A DNA stretch of 64,000 bases from Lysinibacillus pakistanensis (GCF_030123245.1 NZ_CP126101.1:2850501-2914500), one strand, 5' to 3'; positions 8,203-17,345 are shown, numbered from the stretch's first letter. The notes: generated by a model not told the origin, from the letters alone. Made by a program: numbers and translations.

Positions 8203-8501
8203 TGGTCAACGTAGCTACGATTAGTATTTGTGTTTTAGCAGTGTTAGTAATTATCGCAGAACTTTACAAATCTACATTTGAACGTAGGATGGAGTCGCAA
8301 GATGAGAGAGGTCAAATGCTCATCTTTAAAATCAAGTCATTTTCTTATTCTGTTCTAACTGTTGGTATATTAATTGGAGTAGCACTAGTAGCAATGTTTA
8401 AATTAATAGATAAAGAATATTTTATTTATTATGTAATGCTTGTGTTTTTCATTCAAAGTATATCATCATCTATTTATTTAGCCGTTGTTCGGAGAGTGTA
8501 A
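8202..8501 (+). CDS. Small membrane protein coupled to XRE regulator
   Basis: A 99-residue protein with three predicted membrane segments (about residues 4-22, 47-68 and 72-96) and a charged loop between the first two (ERRMESQDERGQM). It starts inside the stop of the Xre gene. It resembles the small multi-pass partners often found after YvaF-like regulators; the function is unknown. Inference: the membrane protein may control the regulator's activity. Confidence 0.7.
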   Translation: MVNVATISICVLAVLVIIAELYKSTFERRMESQDERGQMLIFKIKSFSYSVLTVGILIGVALVAMFKLIDKEYFIYYVMLVFFIQSISSSIYLAVVRRV

Positions 8502-8512
8502 AATATTTTGTA

Positions 8513-8546
8513 AATAACCCTGTCTTAAAATGAGGACAGGGTTATT
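8513..8546 (+). terminator. Rho-independent terminator
   Basis: A 12-bp perfect stem (AATAACCCTGTC / GACAGGGTTATT) followed by T-rich sequence lies between convergent genes and can serve both strands. Confidence 0.8.
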
Positions 8547-8551
8547 TTTGT

Positions 8552-8848
8552 TTACTTCATCATCATATGAATAACACGTTCACGCACTCGTTGTACGCTT
8601 GTATGACTCATATTTAGCTTTGCACCATTCCAACTGAAAGGCATGCCCTCTAGTAACCAATAAAGTACTTCTTGCTCTATGTCGCCAGTTACCTTATCGA
8701 TTAGATTTTGTACCATCAACAATTCGTTTTTAGTTTTGTTAATACGTACCTCGCGTGCTGCTCTAATTTGAACATGTGCATGCACTGGATCACTTGTACT
8801 TCCAACAGCTTTAGGATCGTTGCCTCAATACCATAAGTTGCCCTCCTA
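8552..8848 (-). pseudogene. Phage HTH (ArpU/sigma-region-4-like) protein, frameshifted
   Basis: The reading frame ending at 8552 encodes DPVHAHVQIRAAREVRINKTKN... and a C-terminal helix-turn-helix (LEGMPFSWNGAKLNMSHTSVQRVRERV) like late transcription regulators of phages. It has no start. One base is missing near 8812: upstream, another frame reads RRRATYGIEATI, which joins to PKAVGSTSDPVH. The 5' end beyond 8848 is lost. It belongs with the other prophage scraps of this region. Confidence 0.6.
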
Positions 8849-9033
8849 CGGTGTGGTATAATAATGTTATAAGCACCGTCAAAGGGCATAAACCAATTCG
8901 AGTTGTAGCGTGTGAAAGACGCTTCGGCTTTTTTAATGTATAGGTAACCTTTATTTGCACAAATTAATTATTGAGTGTATCGCACGCACTTACTGTGGCG
9001 CTGGTTGACCGTCACAGTTTTTTTATTTTTAAA
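8849..9033. other. Intergenic stretch with a terminator-like hairpin
   Basis: No gene is recognised. ACTGTG...CACAGT arms followed by a T-run near 8987-9025 resemble a terminator on the plus strand. The rest looks like prophage intergenic sequence. Confidence 0.35.
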
Positions 9034-9165
9034 TCTATTTCTTAGGCTATAAACTATACAAACATTGCTATCATGTCATATTGAAAATAATGTAAGTTGA
9101 TTTATCCTTACACCTCCGAATTTCGTTTCTAAGGGGCACTCCATATCAAGTGACCCTTTTATAGT
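9034..9165. repeat. Duplicated intergenic segment S1, copy a
   Basis: This stretch matches 27740-27868 along most of its length. Shared pieces include AACTATACAAA, TAATGTAAG and CTTACACCTCCGA, and both end in a GTCAC/GTGACC terminator-like hairpin. It appears to be a leader or 3' region that was duplicated, with its gene lost here. Confidence 0.6.
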
Positions 9166-9257
9166 TTCTTTATACTCAGAATGTGCAGCAATATAAAATT
9201 GATTAACATTAATTCTCAATGGCTTTATATACACTCTTTGTTTTCTTGTTTCCGTTA

Positions 9258-10077
9258 TTACTTTTTACTAAAAATAGCTACATCATTATATTGTTTCAAA
9301 GGTTTATCCTCCAAAAAGTCAATAATCATCTCATTAAAGATGTCTCGACGCATCGTACTTAATGGATCGAATACATTTTTGAAAAGTGCTAGTTTTGCAT
9401 TTTGAATATGGTTAAAAATAGTTCTTGACCCTTTCCCTTCATCAACGCCTGTTATTACTTTACCTTCTCCTCCCATTACAAGCGTAGGTGACTGTATTTG
9501 ATGCAATTGATTGGTATGGGTTGGAAACGGCGCCTTCTTCATCGCAAGAATCATCTTTTTATCAATTGAAAAAGACTCTCTTAAAATCCGCTGAGTATAA
9601 GGGTCATCCTTATAAAATTTCATCATCAGATTTATAATTGTATCGTAAGGAAGTAAACTGAATATAAAATTTGAAATTGACAATACCAACTAGCGGCAAT
9701 AGTAGGCATTTCACTATAACTATTAGAAATAACGAGCTTATTTACATATGTTGGGTATTTTATTGCAAGCAATGTAGCCAATTGCCCGCCTTGTGATACA
9801 CCTAGAACATGAACTTTATTAATTCCCATCACATCGAGAAAGCATTTGATATCCTCCACAATGATATGATGATTATATTCATTATTAGGAAACTCCTTTG
9901 TCGTTTCACCATGTCCTCGATAATCGGGCATAAGCATCTGATAACGTGATGAGAATGCTTCAAATTGAGGTTCCCACATTTTCCAAGATGATCCACTACC
10001 ATGCAAAAAAGTATTGGCGTTCCCTGACCTTTCATTTCGTAATGAATAGTGATACCGTTTGCATTAACTTTTGGCAT
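9258..10077 (-). pseudogene. Alpha/beta hydrolase with two frameshifts
   Basis: Three frames join into one alpha/beta-hydrolase of about 270 residues. Start MPKVNANGITIHYE at 10077 has a good ribosome site (GGAGGATG). The frame shifts in a T-run near 10015, where one missing T would restore LHGSGSSWK (oxyanion-hole HGSG). VLGVSQGG carries the Ser nucleophile. A second shift near 9680 leads to the C-terminal third, ending at 9258. It is 11 bp after the GbsR-like regulator gene, which is also frameshifted, so the pair was one operon. Confidence 0.75.
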
Positions 10078-10088
10078 ATTACATCCTC

Positions 10089-10560
10089 CTACTTTGTACT
10101 ACTCTTTCGTTCTTCCCATTGATCTAAAATTTTCTTCATTTGCTCGATCACAAATTCGAAAAACTCAATACTTTCATCGATTGATGATTCAGCTCGTTCT
10201 GTGAGAACTAACTTCTTCGCTCTACGTAAATATTGCGACATCATCTCTCCCTGTATAATGTTAGTATTCAAAGACAAAGCCCAGGCTTTTGTATGCAGTT
10301 GATAGAAGTCTCGCTTGCTACCGGATATCCCTATTTTACGAAACAAAGAAATTTGAACACCCTGTCTAACAGACAACGATGCCATCCCTTTACTAATTTG
10401 CAAATCGTTCACCATATCATCGAGTGATTTTGGAGTACCTGATATCAATAAATATCCCCATATCTTTCCTAGTGACCTTGCACCACCTGTCAATTCTATA
10501 TAAGTACCAAAAATCCTCTATTAATGCTTTCTGATCTTCACTTAATATTATTTTTTCCAC
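10089..10560 (-). pseudogene. GbsR/MarR-type regulator with frameshift
   Basis: The main frame encodes ...GKIWGYLLISGTPKSLDDM, then LQISKGMASLSVRQGV, the winged-helix of GbsR/OpcR-like regulators, then a helical C-terminus. There is no start in that frame. A GTG at 10560 with AAGGAG upstream begins VEKIILSEDQKALIEDFW, which joins after a one-base shift near 10496. The normal protein would be about 155 residues and would regulate the adjacent hydrolase. Confidence 0.7.
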
Positions 10561-10641
10561 CTTTACACTCCTTACAAATTAAATGTAAATTCGTAAGAAG
10601 GCAATCACTACTGTTAACGACCTGAAATTTCTTCCGATTAA

Positions 10642-10862
10642 TCATTGAATAATTTCATATTCATCTGAACTCAATCCATCACTCACATCATAGTAAGGGC
10701 TGTATCCAGAAACATCGCCACTTGAATGCTTAACTCCGCCATACATTAGACCTTTTACAAAATCTCATCTTCTAATTTCTTTTGAAGATTTTTAGTTTCA
10801 TAGATTTTAATAGCATCCGTTACTCGAGTATTAGCAAGGTAAACACTTCTTACCTTCGTCAT
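10642..10862 (-). pseudogene. Small phage-type protein, frameshifted
   Basis: ATG at 10862 begins MTKVRSVYLANTRVTDAIKIY and continues to KKLEDEIL with a stop. One added base would continue into FVKGLMYGGVKHSSGDVSGY and DEYEIIQ, ending at 10642. The total would be about 73 residues. I do not recognise it, but it lies among terminase fragments and probably came from the same prophage. Confidence 0.5.
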
Positions 10863-10895
10863 TGTAGTTTACAAATGATTAAACCAATTCAAGTG

Positions 10896-11060
10896 TTAAT
10901 GAGCCCCTTGACCGTTTCCTCCTGGTACTGGCTCCGGTGTAGATTCATGCGTTGGCTTTGGATTAGGAGTTGCTTCTCCCGCAAGCGTCCAAATATCTAA
11001 AGGTTTTAAAGTTTTAAGATTGAATGGATTGTATTTCAGGTTTTCTGCCTTGCCAAATTT
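10896..11060 (-). pseudogene. C-terminal fragment of an unrecognised phage protein
   Basis: An open segment without a start encodes about 54 residues: ...NLKYNPFNLKTLKPLDIW, then a proline-rich tail ending PVPGGNGQGAH. It directly abuts the terminase fragment in another register, so it marks a deletion junction within the prophage remains. Confidence 0.45.
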
Positions 11061-11062
11061 AG

Positions 11063-11206
11063 TTATTTCTGTGAATCCCTAAACTGTTCTAAATGGTAGG
11101 ATTTCGAGGAACCATATCCACCGACAAGGAGTTGAGATTTACAACACCATTCGAAAAGGATAACTTCAAAATGTGGATTTACTACTTTCTCTACTTCTGT
11201 CGTCAT
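11063..11206 (-). pseudogene. PBSX-type terminase large subunit, N-terminal fragment
   Basis: ATG at 11206 starts [20 protein letters not shown], then [13 protein letters not shown]. This is the N-terminus and ATPase adenine/Walker A region (GGYGSSKS) of PBSX-family large terminases. It stops after 47 residues; the rest of the ATPase and nuclease is missing. Confidence 0.75.
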
Positions 11207-11340
11207 TTACTTAACTCCCTTCATAGATACAGTAGCATTCATTACTGTCAAGTTATTAATTATTGGTAATATAAGCAAACATATAAGCAAAAAAATATAT
11301 TTTAAATAAAATATAGAAAATCATAAAAGGGGAGATTTTT

Positions 11341-11874
11341 TTGAATCCGTGTGAAAAAAATTGTTCATGCGAACGTTGTAATAAATGTGGTGTTCCATCA
11401 AGAGTAATAAAAGGGATAGAGTCATGTGAAATAGGTCAATTACCTACCCCAGCATACGGTAATTTTTTTCAAACTGGTTTTATAGATCTTACCAACAATC
11501 AACCTATGCCGTGGAATGGTTTAGGTGAAACCGCTGGGATATCTTTAGACCCCGATACAGTGACTATCAAAGTTACTCAGGCTGGTGTATATTACGTCGA
11601 TTACCATGTAAATGTTCAGTTTTTTCCTGGTTTAGGTACTACAGCACAAACGGCAATATTCATTAATGAAGTTCAAGTCAACCCCATTCAGACCAGATAT
11701 GGTGCTACCAACCAAGAGACTGACAGGGCTGAATGTTCACCGTATTCAGGAGGAACAATTATATCCATCCCTGCCAGCGGAAGAGTTCAACTTAGAAATG
11801 TAGGTCCAACCTTTAGAACTTGCGATGGAGGGGTTTTTCTAGCTGCCTCTATCAATCTGATTAAAATAAATTAA
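11341..11874 (+). CDS. BclA-like exosporium protein (C1q/TNF-like domain)
   Basis: A 177-residue protein. A short Cys-rich N-terminus (CEKNCSCERCNKCG) is followed by a beta-jelly-roll like the C-terminal domain of BclA: GNFFQTGFIDLTNNQPMPW, VTIKVTQAGVYYVDYHV, GTIISIPASGRVQLRN and ...FLAASINLIKIN. Exosporium BclA proteins trimerise through this domain. The collagen-like GXX repeats found in BclA are missing, so it would be a short surface protein. The start is TTG at 11341, with GGGGAG 7 bp upstream. It stands alone, away from other spore genes. Confidence 0.8.
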   Translation: MNPCEKNCSCERCNKCGVPSRVIKGIESCEIGQLPTPAYGNFFQTGFIDLTNNQPMPWNGLGETAGISLDPDTVTIKVTQAGVYYVDYHVNVQFFPGLGTTAQTAIFINEVQVNPIQTRYGATNQETDRAECSPYSGGTIISIPASGRVQLRNVGPTFRTCDGGVFLAASINLIKIN

Positions 11875-11941
11875 TCATATAAAAATTTTAAAAAATAGAC
11901 CTTATACAATTTATGAATATGGTCTATTTGGATAGAAACTT

Positions 11942-12190
11942 TTAAAAGAAGCCATATGTAACAGCAGCAGAGTCCCGTTTTTTAAATAGGTTTGATAGAT
12001 TAGGGTTTCCTTTGTTTCCAACAGCGGAGGTATTGCCTTTTTGGGCTCCTAGCTGCTTTTCATCGGTTGCATCCCTCGACCATTTCTCGCGGCTCTTATG
12101 GATTGAGCTATATTTTATGCTTTTCAGCAAGATCAACCAGTGCAATCTTCGTGGTTTCCCACTCCTGTTTAATTTCATTTCAATTGCCAT
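11942..12190 (-). pseudogene. PBSX-type terminase small subunit, degenerate
   Basis: The end of this segment encodes REKWSRDATDEKQ, then GAQKGNTSAVGNKGNPNLSN and YGFF. The small subunit of PBSX-like terminases has the same 'GAPKGN-NA-GNKGG' linker ending in GFF. Upstream, another frame reads QEWETTKIALVDLAEKHKI, the N-terminal helix-turn-helix region, interrupted by two stops. It lies 740 bp from the large-subunit fragment, with the intact BclA-like gene between them on the other strand. Confidence 0.65.
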
Positions 12191-12238
12191 ATTTAATAAA
12201 CACCACATCCAACATTTTTTAATAAAAAACACCCACAT

Positions 12239-12657
12239 TAAGTGAATGCTTTAAAACTTTTAATTTTAATACGAAATCTTACTACTTGTGCCATGTTAAA
12301 GTAGCACTTCCAACGCCCTTCGTTTTGACAAAAAATCTCTTTATTTTTTATCATGTTTCCTACTTTTTAAATAACATCATTATCGTGAGCACCAGAAACA
12401 ACTATCCTCTGATATTGGCCCTATAGTTAAAATTAGCCTTACTTTAAACTTCATAATCCTCACCTCCAACTATGACCCAATCATAAACCCAGGAGGATGA
12501 AATATATGTAATTACCTCTTGCTCTCAAAACCGCACCCAACTTGGCCATCTCATCGTTTCGTGTATACTCCAATTGATTGTTTGATGCAGTTTTAAAGCA
12601 AAAGTAAAACACCTTAGAGGTGCTTGAAATTTAGATAAGTTTAGCTACTACTATGTA
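12239..12657. other. Intergenic stretch with one tiny frame
   Basis: Nothing large is coded here. On the minus strand a 24-codon frame (12380-12454, MKFKVRLILTIGPISED...) has a perfect GGAGGTGAGGATT ribosome site, which suggests the start of a gene cut short. An open segment just upstream (ASNNQLEYTRNDEMAKLGAV) has no start. Both are likely phage leftovers. Confidence 0.35.
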
Positions 12658-12825
12658 TTATTCAGTTTTCTTTAGATCCTCTTCCACTTTTTCCCTATCA
12701 TTCTTTGTTAATAGCTCAATAATTTTTTTATTTTGTTCAACTTGAATATTACTATTTAAAGCAATAATTCTTAACCATCTAAATAATAATGTTATTAAAA
12801 TTATTAGTAAAAGTAAAAACAACAT
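12658..12825 (-). CDS. 55-residue single-span membrane protein
   Basis: MLFLLLLIILITLLFRWLRI is one membrane anchor, followed by a charged helix (VEQNKKIIELLTKNDREKVE). A purine-rich site (GGGAGTGGG) lies upstream of the ATG at 12825. The composition and the clean anchor-plus-coil design suggest a real small protein. The family is not recognised. Confidence 0.5.
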   Translation of the reverse strand: MLFLLLLIILITLLFRWLRIIALNSNIQVEQNKKIIELLTKNDREKVEEDLKKTE

Positions 12826-12958
12826 TTATCTATCCCACTCCCTGCATTAATCATCATCTAAATTTTCAAATAAAGGGAAATTATACCGATTTATAAAAAA
12901 GCCTTATCCCAAACCCATAATGTAAAATTTATTGACCTCAATAAATAAAATATACAAA

Positions 12959-12997
12959 AAAAGATCAGGCACTCATTTTAGTGAGTCCTGATCTTTT
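12959..12997 (-). terminator. Rho-independent terminator
   Basis: AAGATCAGG-ACTCA and TGAGT-CCTGATCTT arms with flanking A/T runs follow the small secreted-protein gene at 13110-13433. Confidence 0.7.
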
Positions 12998-13109
12998 ATA
13001 GGTAAGTACCAAATCCCTCATCTCTTCTAATAAACTGACTATTGTGAGACAAACGTAATTAGAAGTCTTTTTCATACTTAATCAGAATTTATATACTCTA
13101 TCACCATTT

Positions 13110-13433
13110 TTATGGTGTATACTCATACATCCATCCTGTATAATAGTACCCCCATTTATCTTTAGACTGATAATATAAAGTTCCTCGATAGTGTTTACCC
13201 ATAGTAATCATAGTATATTCATACGTTTCACCCGCATAGTACGGTATAACTGTAAAATGCATTCTTGGGTTCGTACTAGTAGAAGTTAATAGTTTTGTTT
13301 CTTGTCCTGTTGAATAGTTAATAGTTTCTGTAGAAACAGTGGAATTAACTTCTTGTGCTGATGAGCTTAATGCTCCTGGAAAAATTAACGTACCACAAAC
13401 AACTAAACCAGCAACTATTTTAGATATTTTCAT
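13110..13433 (-). CDS. Small secreted protein, unknown family
   Basis: A 107-residue protein with a clear signal peptide (MKISKIVAGLVVCGTLIFPG, cleavage probably after SSSAQ-like residues near 27). The mature part is Tyr/Thr-rich with aromatic repeats (YYAGETYEYTM, GTLYYQSKDKWGYYYTGW). No domain is recognised. GGAGT lies before the ATG. Its 5' leader is duplicated at 20776-20960, where no coding region survives. Confidence 0.65.
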   Translation of the reverse strand: MKISKIVAGLVVCGTLIFPGALSSSAQEVNSTVSTETINYSTGQETKLLTSTSTNPRMHFTVIPYYAGETYEYTMITMGKHYRGTLYYQSKDKWGYYYTGWMYEYTP

Positions 13434-13590
13434 AACTTGTACTCCTTTTATTTTTATAATTTCTATCTAACTGTATAAATGCCATAGCATTATCACTTAT
13501 CTCGCGAGTTAACTAAAGTCTATCAATACCAATGCCGATGTTACAATGGTGAGTTTCCGAAATCTCATTTTCGGTCACCACCTTTTTCCA
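13434..13590 (-). promoter_or_regulatory. Conserved leader A of the secreted-protein gene
   Basis: The region upstream of the secreted-protein gene resembles leader B at 20776-20960. Shared features on the plus strand are GTACTCCTTTT beside the start codon, CTATCAATA about 80 bp further, and a TTTCCGAAA...TTTCGG hairpin at about 13555-13576. Such conservation, with the gene lost at the other locus, suggests a structured leader or a regulated promoter. Confidence 0.5.
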
Positions 13591-13847
13591 CGCAATTTTA
13601 CTTATTTTTTAACCTTATACCGCCAAATTACGCCACGTACAACGCCATTTTTTTGGCGTCCAAATATTTTTTAAATGCCATAAGATACATTTTTAGTGAA
13701 CCTTTTTGTTAAAATACTTGATTATTTTACTTCATTCCGTCGTAATTCACAAAAACATCCAATTCGTTAAAAATATTAGTTTGATGAACTTTATATATGA
13801 TTATTTACCACGTATTTGCTGAATCAAGTTACAAACCCTATTAAACA
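13591..13847. other. Intergenic stretch
   Basis: AT-rich sequence with no recognised gene or site. Confidence 0.3.
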
Positions 13848-14330
13848 GCAGCCGTCATTGTACTATTCTGTAAATCCATCATATGCGATTACTGAATAAT
13901 GCTTTTAAACGCCTGTGCAATAAAGTTTTCTGTTTCAGTTTTCATAACTGGTGAACCAATATTTTTCATATTTGAGTCAATTTAATTTCCTACTTTTTAT
14001 TTCTATGATTAGTTATACTTTCATTTTGCTTTTACTTGGAATAATTAGTTGCCCTTCTAATTTATAACCTACAGGAGTCTCCTAGTTTGCTTTAACCTCA
14101 AAGTGTGACCAAACAATATTACCTTTCCTAGATCATCTCCATGTAATAATAGCTTTTTAGCTATAGCACCGACTCTATTTAAAGTATTAACATTATTAAA
14201 GATTAAGGTGAACCAACAGCAATATCCCAAGCTTATTGTAATTTGTGATTGCTGTTTAATGTCCAAGTAACAATTTGCCCTGATCTAGTACGACCCTGAG
14301 CGATATAAAAAATTTTGTCATATTCATGTA
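13848..14330 (-). pseudogene. Decayed copy of the M15-type endolysin
   Basis: On the minus strand this matches the intact endolysin gene at 16671-17345 almost end to end. It includes the C-terminal 'MKTETENF-A-A' block, the PxGYKLEG segment, the histidine-containing 'W-HFE' region and the 'GR-RSGQIVTWTLN-NHK' block. It is broken by many stops and frameshifts. It is an older duplicate from a prophage lysis cassette. Confidence 0.75.
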
Positions 14331-14453
14331 ATTGGATTAGCTAAAAAGGCTGCATTAACTAACCTTTGGAGCTGCAGCCCATGCCATTGTAGCTACTCTA
14401 CACTAATTAAACTTGGATGTAATCCAGTCTCCTGAAATTGACTGCATAAAAGA

Positions 14454-14485
14454 AAAACCAGAATGGAGAAATCCATTCTGGTTTT
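14454..14485 (-). terminator. Rho-independent terminator of ridA-like gene
   Basis: A perfect 14-bp stem (AAAACCAGAATGGA / TCCATTCTGGTTTT) with a 4-base loop lies 45 bp after the RidA-family gene. Confidence 0.85.
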
Positions 14486-14530
14486 AAAACTTTTCATAAT
14501 CTTATTGGAGGTTTTTATCGATTTTTCACT

Positions 14531-14923
14531 TTATTTAGCAGCCCATATATCGATTTCTATTTTAATATCAGGTAAACCAAGTGCCGACACGTAGGCAATG
14601 GTCATTGAGGGATAAGAATCACCAAACATAGTATCCCATTTGTGATCGAAATAATCCCAATCTATTTCCTCTGTTGCCCAAATGTTTGCCTTCACAACCT
14701 GTGTGGCATCCATTCCCTCTGACGCTAAAATAATTTCGATATTTTTTAGTGTATTTGTGATTTGTTCATGTAAAGTTTTTGGTAATTGTTCATCATGTCC
14801 TACACCGATTTGTCCAGAAAATGCATACATTGTTGCATCTTTAGGAATGATTGTTATATGGCTATATTTTCCTACAGGATTTGGCACCTGTATTGGATTT
14901 TTTCGAACTAATTTTGATTTCAT
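14531..14923 (-). CDS. RidA/YjgF-family protein
   Basis: A 130-residue protein of the RidA (YjgF/YER057c/UK114) family, small trimeric proteins. Archetypal RidA hydrolyses reactive enamine/imine intermediates made by PLP enzymes. Family features are the N-terminal YSHITIIP, AFSGQIGVG, the TLKNIEIILASEGMDATQVVKANIW stretch and the final PDIKIEIDIWAA. The Arg of the catalytic RidA subfamily, normally near residue 105 before the last strand, is not evident (the segment reads SALGLPDIKIEID), so it may belong to a non-deaminase subgroup. ATG at 14923 follows an AAAGGAG site. No partner enzyme is adjacent. Confidence 0.85.
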   Translation of the reverse strand: MKSKLVRKNPIQVPNPVGKYSHITIIPKDATMYAFSGQIGVGHDEQLPKTLHEQITNTLKNIEIILASEGMDATQVVKANIWATEEIDWDYFDHKWDTMFGDSYPSMTIAYVSALGLPDIKIEIDIWAAK

Positions 14924-14989
14924 TGATATAATCTCCTTTAGGTTGTTATTTTTCTAAAAAAGGGCAGACTTCCCCCTTGAATATCAATT

Positions 14990-15055
14990 TTAGAAAAAAA
15001 CAGCAGTGGAGAACCCCATACCCATACTTAAAAAACGAATAGATCTTTTTTTCAT
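14990..15055 (-). pseudogene. Truncated 21-residue N-terminus with strong ribosome site
   Basis: MKKRSIRFLSMGMGFSTAVF has a signal-peptide look and is preceded by AAAGGAGGAGAA, but stops after 21 codons, 67 bp before the RidA-family start. It is probably the 5' end of a lost secreted-protein gene whose promoter now drives the RidA gene; a short leader peptide is the alternative. Confidence 0.4.
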
Positions 15056-15754
15056 GAGAATTCTCCTCCTTTACCTAAAGTTACTTTTATTTTACCATTG
15101 CTAGCCTAGGTAATCAAATTAACAATATATTTCATAATTATATTATTTCACTTACTATTATGTTAGATTGGTGATTTACTTTCATTTCTTTATAGAGGTT
15201 ACTCATTAACTAAAACCACCCATAAAGTGGTCTTTAACATATTTTTATACTACTGATTCACTTTTTCCTAGAATACGCTATCTAAATACTTTAATCAAAG
15301 CTCCCAGTTCTTGATTTCCACCATGGTTGGTACATTTTTTCCTGGGCTTAGGCATGGAGGCTAATGTAAAACATCCTCAGGTTATACGTGAACAAATAAA
15401 GAGCAAGCTACAGAAACTAATCAAACAATACAAATGAAGATTAGAATAATTTGAAATCTAGTTAAGAGCTATAAAAACCAGGTATTTTGTTAAGTGCGTG
15501 GTGTCTTTTCATCCCTTCCTTCTGCCCCATTGCTTACATGAGTTTTTTATTATCAATTATAATAGGATTTTCCCAAATAATGTTGAACTTATGATCTTCA
15601 TAAAGAATAGTCATGTCATTCTGTTTTTTCAACATTACTTTGTACTGTTTGATTTTCAGTGGCAACTTTTATCATATATTTCTTCATTCAAGTATGTTTT
15701 TACATCCCTTAAAAGATTTGAATTGTCCGTATATTATGCCTACACTAGCAACAG
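15056..15754. other. Long intergenic stretch, no supported gene
   Basis: About 700 bp without a supported gene. A 27-codon plus-strand frame at 15354-15437 (MEANVKHPQVIREQIKSKLQ...) looks like the C-terminus of a lost phage or transposon protein but has no ribosome site. The rest is AT-rich with no visible structure. Confidence 0.35.
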
Positions 15755-15780
15755 AAAAAGCACCCATTAGAGTGCTTTTT
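15755..15780 (-). terminator. Terminator of the lipoprotein gene
   Basis: AAAAAGCAC...GTGCTTTTT hairpin just after the lipoprotein stop codon. Confidence 0.65.
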
Positions 15781-15783
15781 AAT

Positions 15784-16410
15784 TTAATTACCCTTATTTA
15801 GATCATCTGGATAAACAATTGTGTTAATTACTTCTCCGTTTGATTCGTCTTTAAAAATAACTGTAACCTTAAATTTCTCAGAATCAACACCACTAAAAAG
15901 TTGATAATACATGCCTGTTAATGCTAGTCCCATTGAAGCCATTGCGTCAAAACTATTTTCAAACTGTTCTTTATTGACAGTTAGCGTAAACTCAGTAAAG
16001 GATTTATTATATGAAACATCCTTGATTGAGGCAAAATCCTTACTAGTTTTAATTTCTTCAATCGTTTCTAAAATATCCTTTTCCATCTCTTTCATCATTT
16101 CTTTATGAACGGATTTAGACATTTTATAAGTGACCGAACCGTCATCGTTTTTAATGACTTCCTTAATCCTTTCTTTTTTCACTTCAGTAATAACAGAATC
16201 GATTTCCTGACCCTCGAAAAGGGAAGCTGGAATTGTAACCTCCACATTTAAAAGTCCTTTATCAACTTTAAATGATTCATCTTTAGTTTCTTCTGCTGCT
16301 CTATCAGCATTATCGCTTTTCTTGCCACTTTCACTCTCTTTATCTTGGCCACATGCTACTAGTAAAATACTGAATAACAATGTCAGTGGTAATATAAGTA
16401 TTTTTTTCAT
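15784..16410 (-). CDS. Lipoprotein, about 208 residues
   Basis: A secreted lipoprotein: MKKILILPLTLLFSILLVAC has a lipobox (LVAC). An acidic linker (ESESGKKSDNADRAAEETKDE) and an alpha/beta domain of about 150 residues follow. The domain begins VEVTIPASLFEGQ and has alternating Lys/Glu helices; I recall similar domains in Firmicute lipoproteins but cannot name the family. The ATG at 16410 is chosen because AAGGGGG lies just upstream; an ATG seven codons earlier has none. Its own terminator follows. Confidence 0.75.
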   Translation of the reverse strand: MKKILILPLTLLFSILLVACGQDKESESGKKSDNADRAAEETKDESFKVDKGLLNVEVTIPASLFEGQEIDSVITEVKKERIKEVIKNDDGSVTYKMSKSVHKEMMKEMEKDILETIEEIKTSKDFASIKDVSYNKSFTEFTLTVNKEQFENSFDAMASMGLALTGMYYQLFSGVDSEKFKVTVIFKDESNGEVINTIVYPDDLNKGN

Positions 16411-16670
16411 TGTTTGAGCCCCCTTCTCCATAAATATACATAGGTTATGGAGGAAGTTCTATTGTTATTTTTAAATTCATGCACATATACCAATTTTTTG
16501 ATAAAAAATAACCTCTAATCATGTAATAGGTTACATTGGTGAAGAGAATTATTAAACATGTTCACAAACAAACATCCAAAAAGTTATACCTCTGCATGTA
16601 ATTTTTTCATTCAGCTTCAAATCTTTGAATTCAAGCTAGTTAGTAACCAAATAATCTTTCTTAGAACTGT

Positions 16671-17345
16671 TTAAAAATTACTTCGTCTTTGCTGAATCGT
16701 AATGTACAAACCGATTAGACGATCAGTGGTCATTGCACCATTCTGTAAATCCTTCAAATGTAATTCCTGAACAATGCCATCTTTAACTGCCTGTGCAATA
16801 AAATTTTCTGTTTCAGTTTTCATAGTCGGAGAGCCTGGATTCCATGTTTGTGTCAATTTTATTTCCTCCTTTGGTTTGTTTTCAACAATTACTTCAACTT
16901 TCGTTTTACAGCTATTTGGCACAATTACTTGATTTTCCAATTTATAGCCCGCTGGCATCTTCCAATTTGCTCTAGTCTCAAAATGTGGTCGATCTACTCT
17001 ACCAACCCAGTCACCCCCCCAGATGATGCCTAGCTTTCTAGCAATAGCCCCTACTTGAGTGAGTGTTGTTACATCATATAAAGAATGAGGAGGACCCACA
17101 GCAATATCCCAAGCTAGCCGTGACTTATGATTGCTAGCTAAAGTCCATGTAACAATTTGTCCTGGCCTTGTACGTCCTTGTGCATAAAGATAATTTTGTC
17201 GTTCCTGTGAGCGATAAGTCTCTGTAATAAAGATATTTTTAATTCCAGCTTTAAAACACTCCTGAAATAATAATCGGCAAGCAGTTTGCGCAGCAGGTAA
17301 TAACTCAGTTAATTCTCTGCAAGTGGTCGTTACGCTTGAACTCAT
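16671..17345 (-). CDS. M15-family L,D-/D,D-peptidase (phage-type endolysin)
   Basis: A 224-residue peptidoglycan peptidase of the M15 (VanY/CwlK) type. Zinc-site motifs are SNHKSRLAWDIAVG (His and Asp) and DRPHFE (His); RSQERQNYLYAQGR is the substrate-binding Arg region. The usual Gly of SxHxxGxAxD is Arg here. Residues 150-224 form a C-terminal part (MKTETENFIAQAVKDGIVQE...) that occurs as separate scars elsewhere in the window. The ATG at 17345 uses GGGAGGA from the right end of the adjacent IS110-family element. It has no holin neighbour and is probably a prophage survivor. Confidence 0.82.
   Translation of the reverse strand: MSSSVTTTCRELTELLPAAQTACRLLFQECFKAGIKNIFITETYRSQERQNYLYAQGRTRPGQIVTWTLASNHKSRLAWDIAVGPPHSLYDVTTLTQVGAIARKLGIIWGGDWVGRVDRPHFETRANWKMPAGYKLENQVIVPNSCKTKVEVIVENKPKEEIKLTQTWNPGSPTMKTETENFIAQAVKDGIVQELHLKDLQNGAMTTDRLIGLYITIQQRRSNF

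Noticed and set aside
12600..13000. CRISPR-like or riboswitch-like region among hairpins
   Set aside because: Only a single terminator hairpin and one small gene; no known riboswitch core could be recognised.
15354..15437. 27-codon plus-strand frame
   Set aside because: No ribosome site and no family; kept only as a comment in the intergenic entry.
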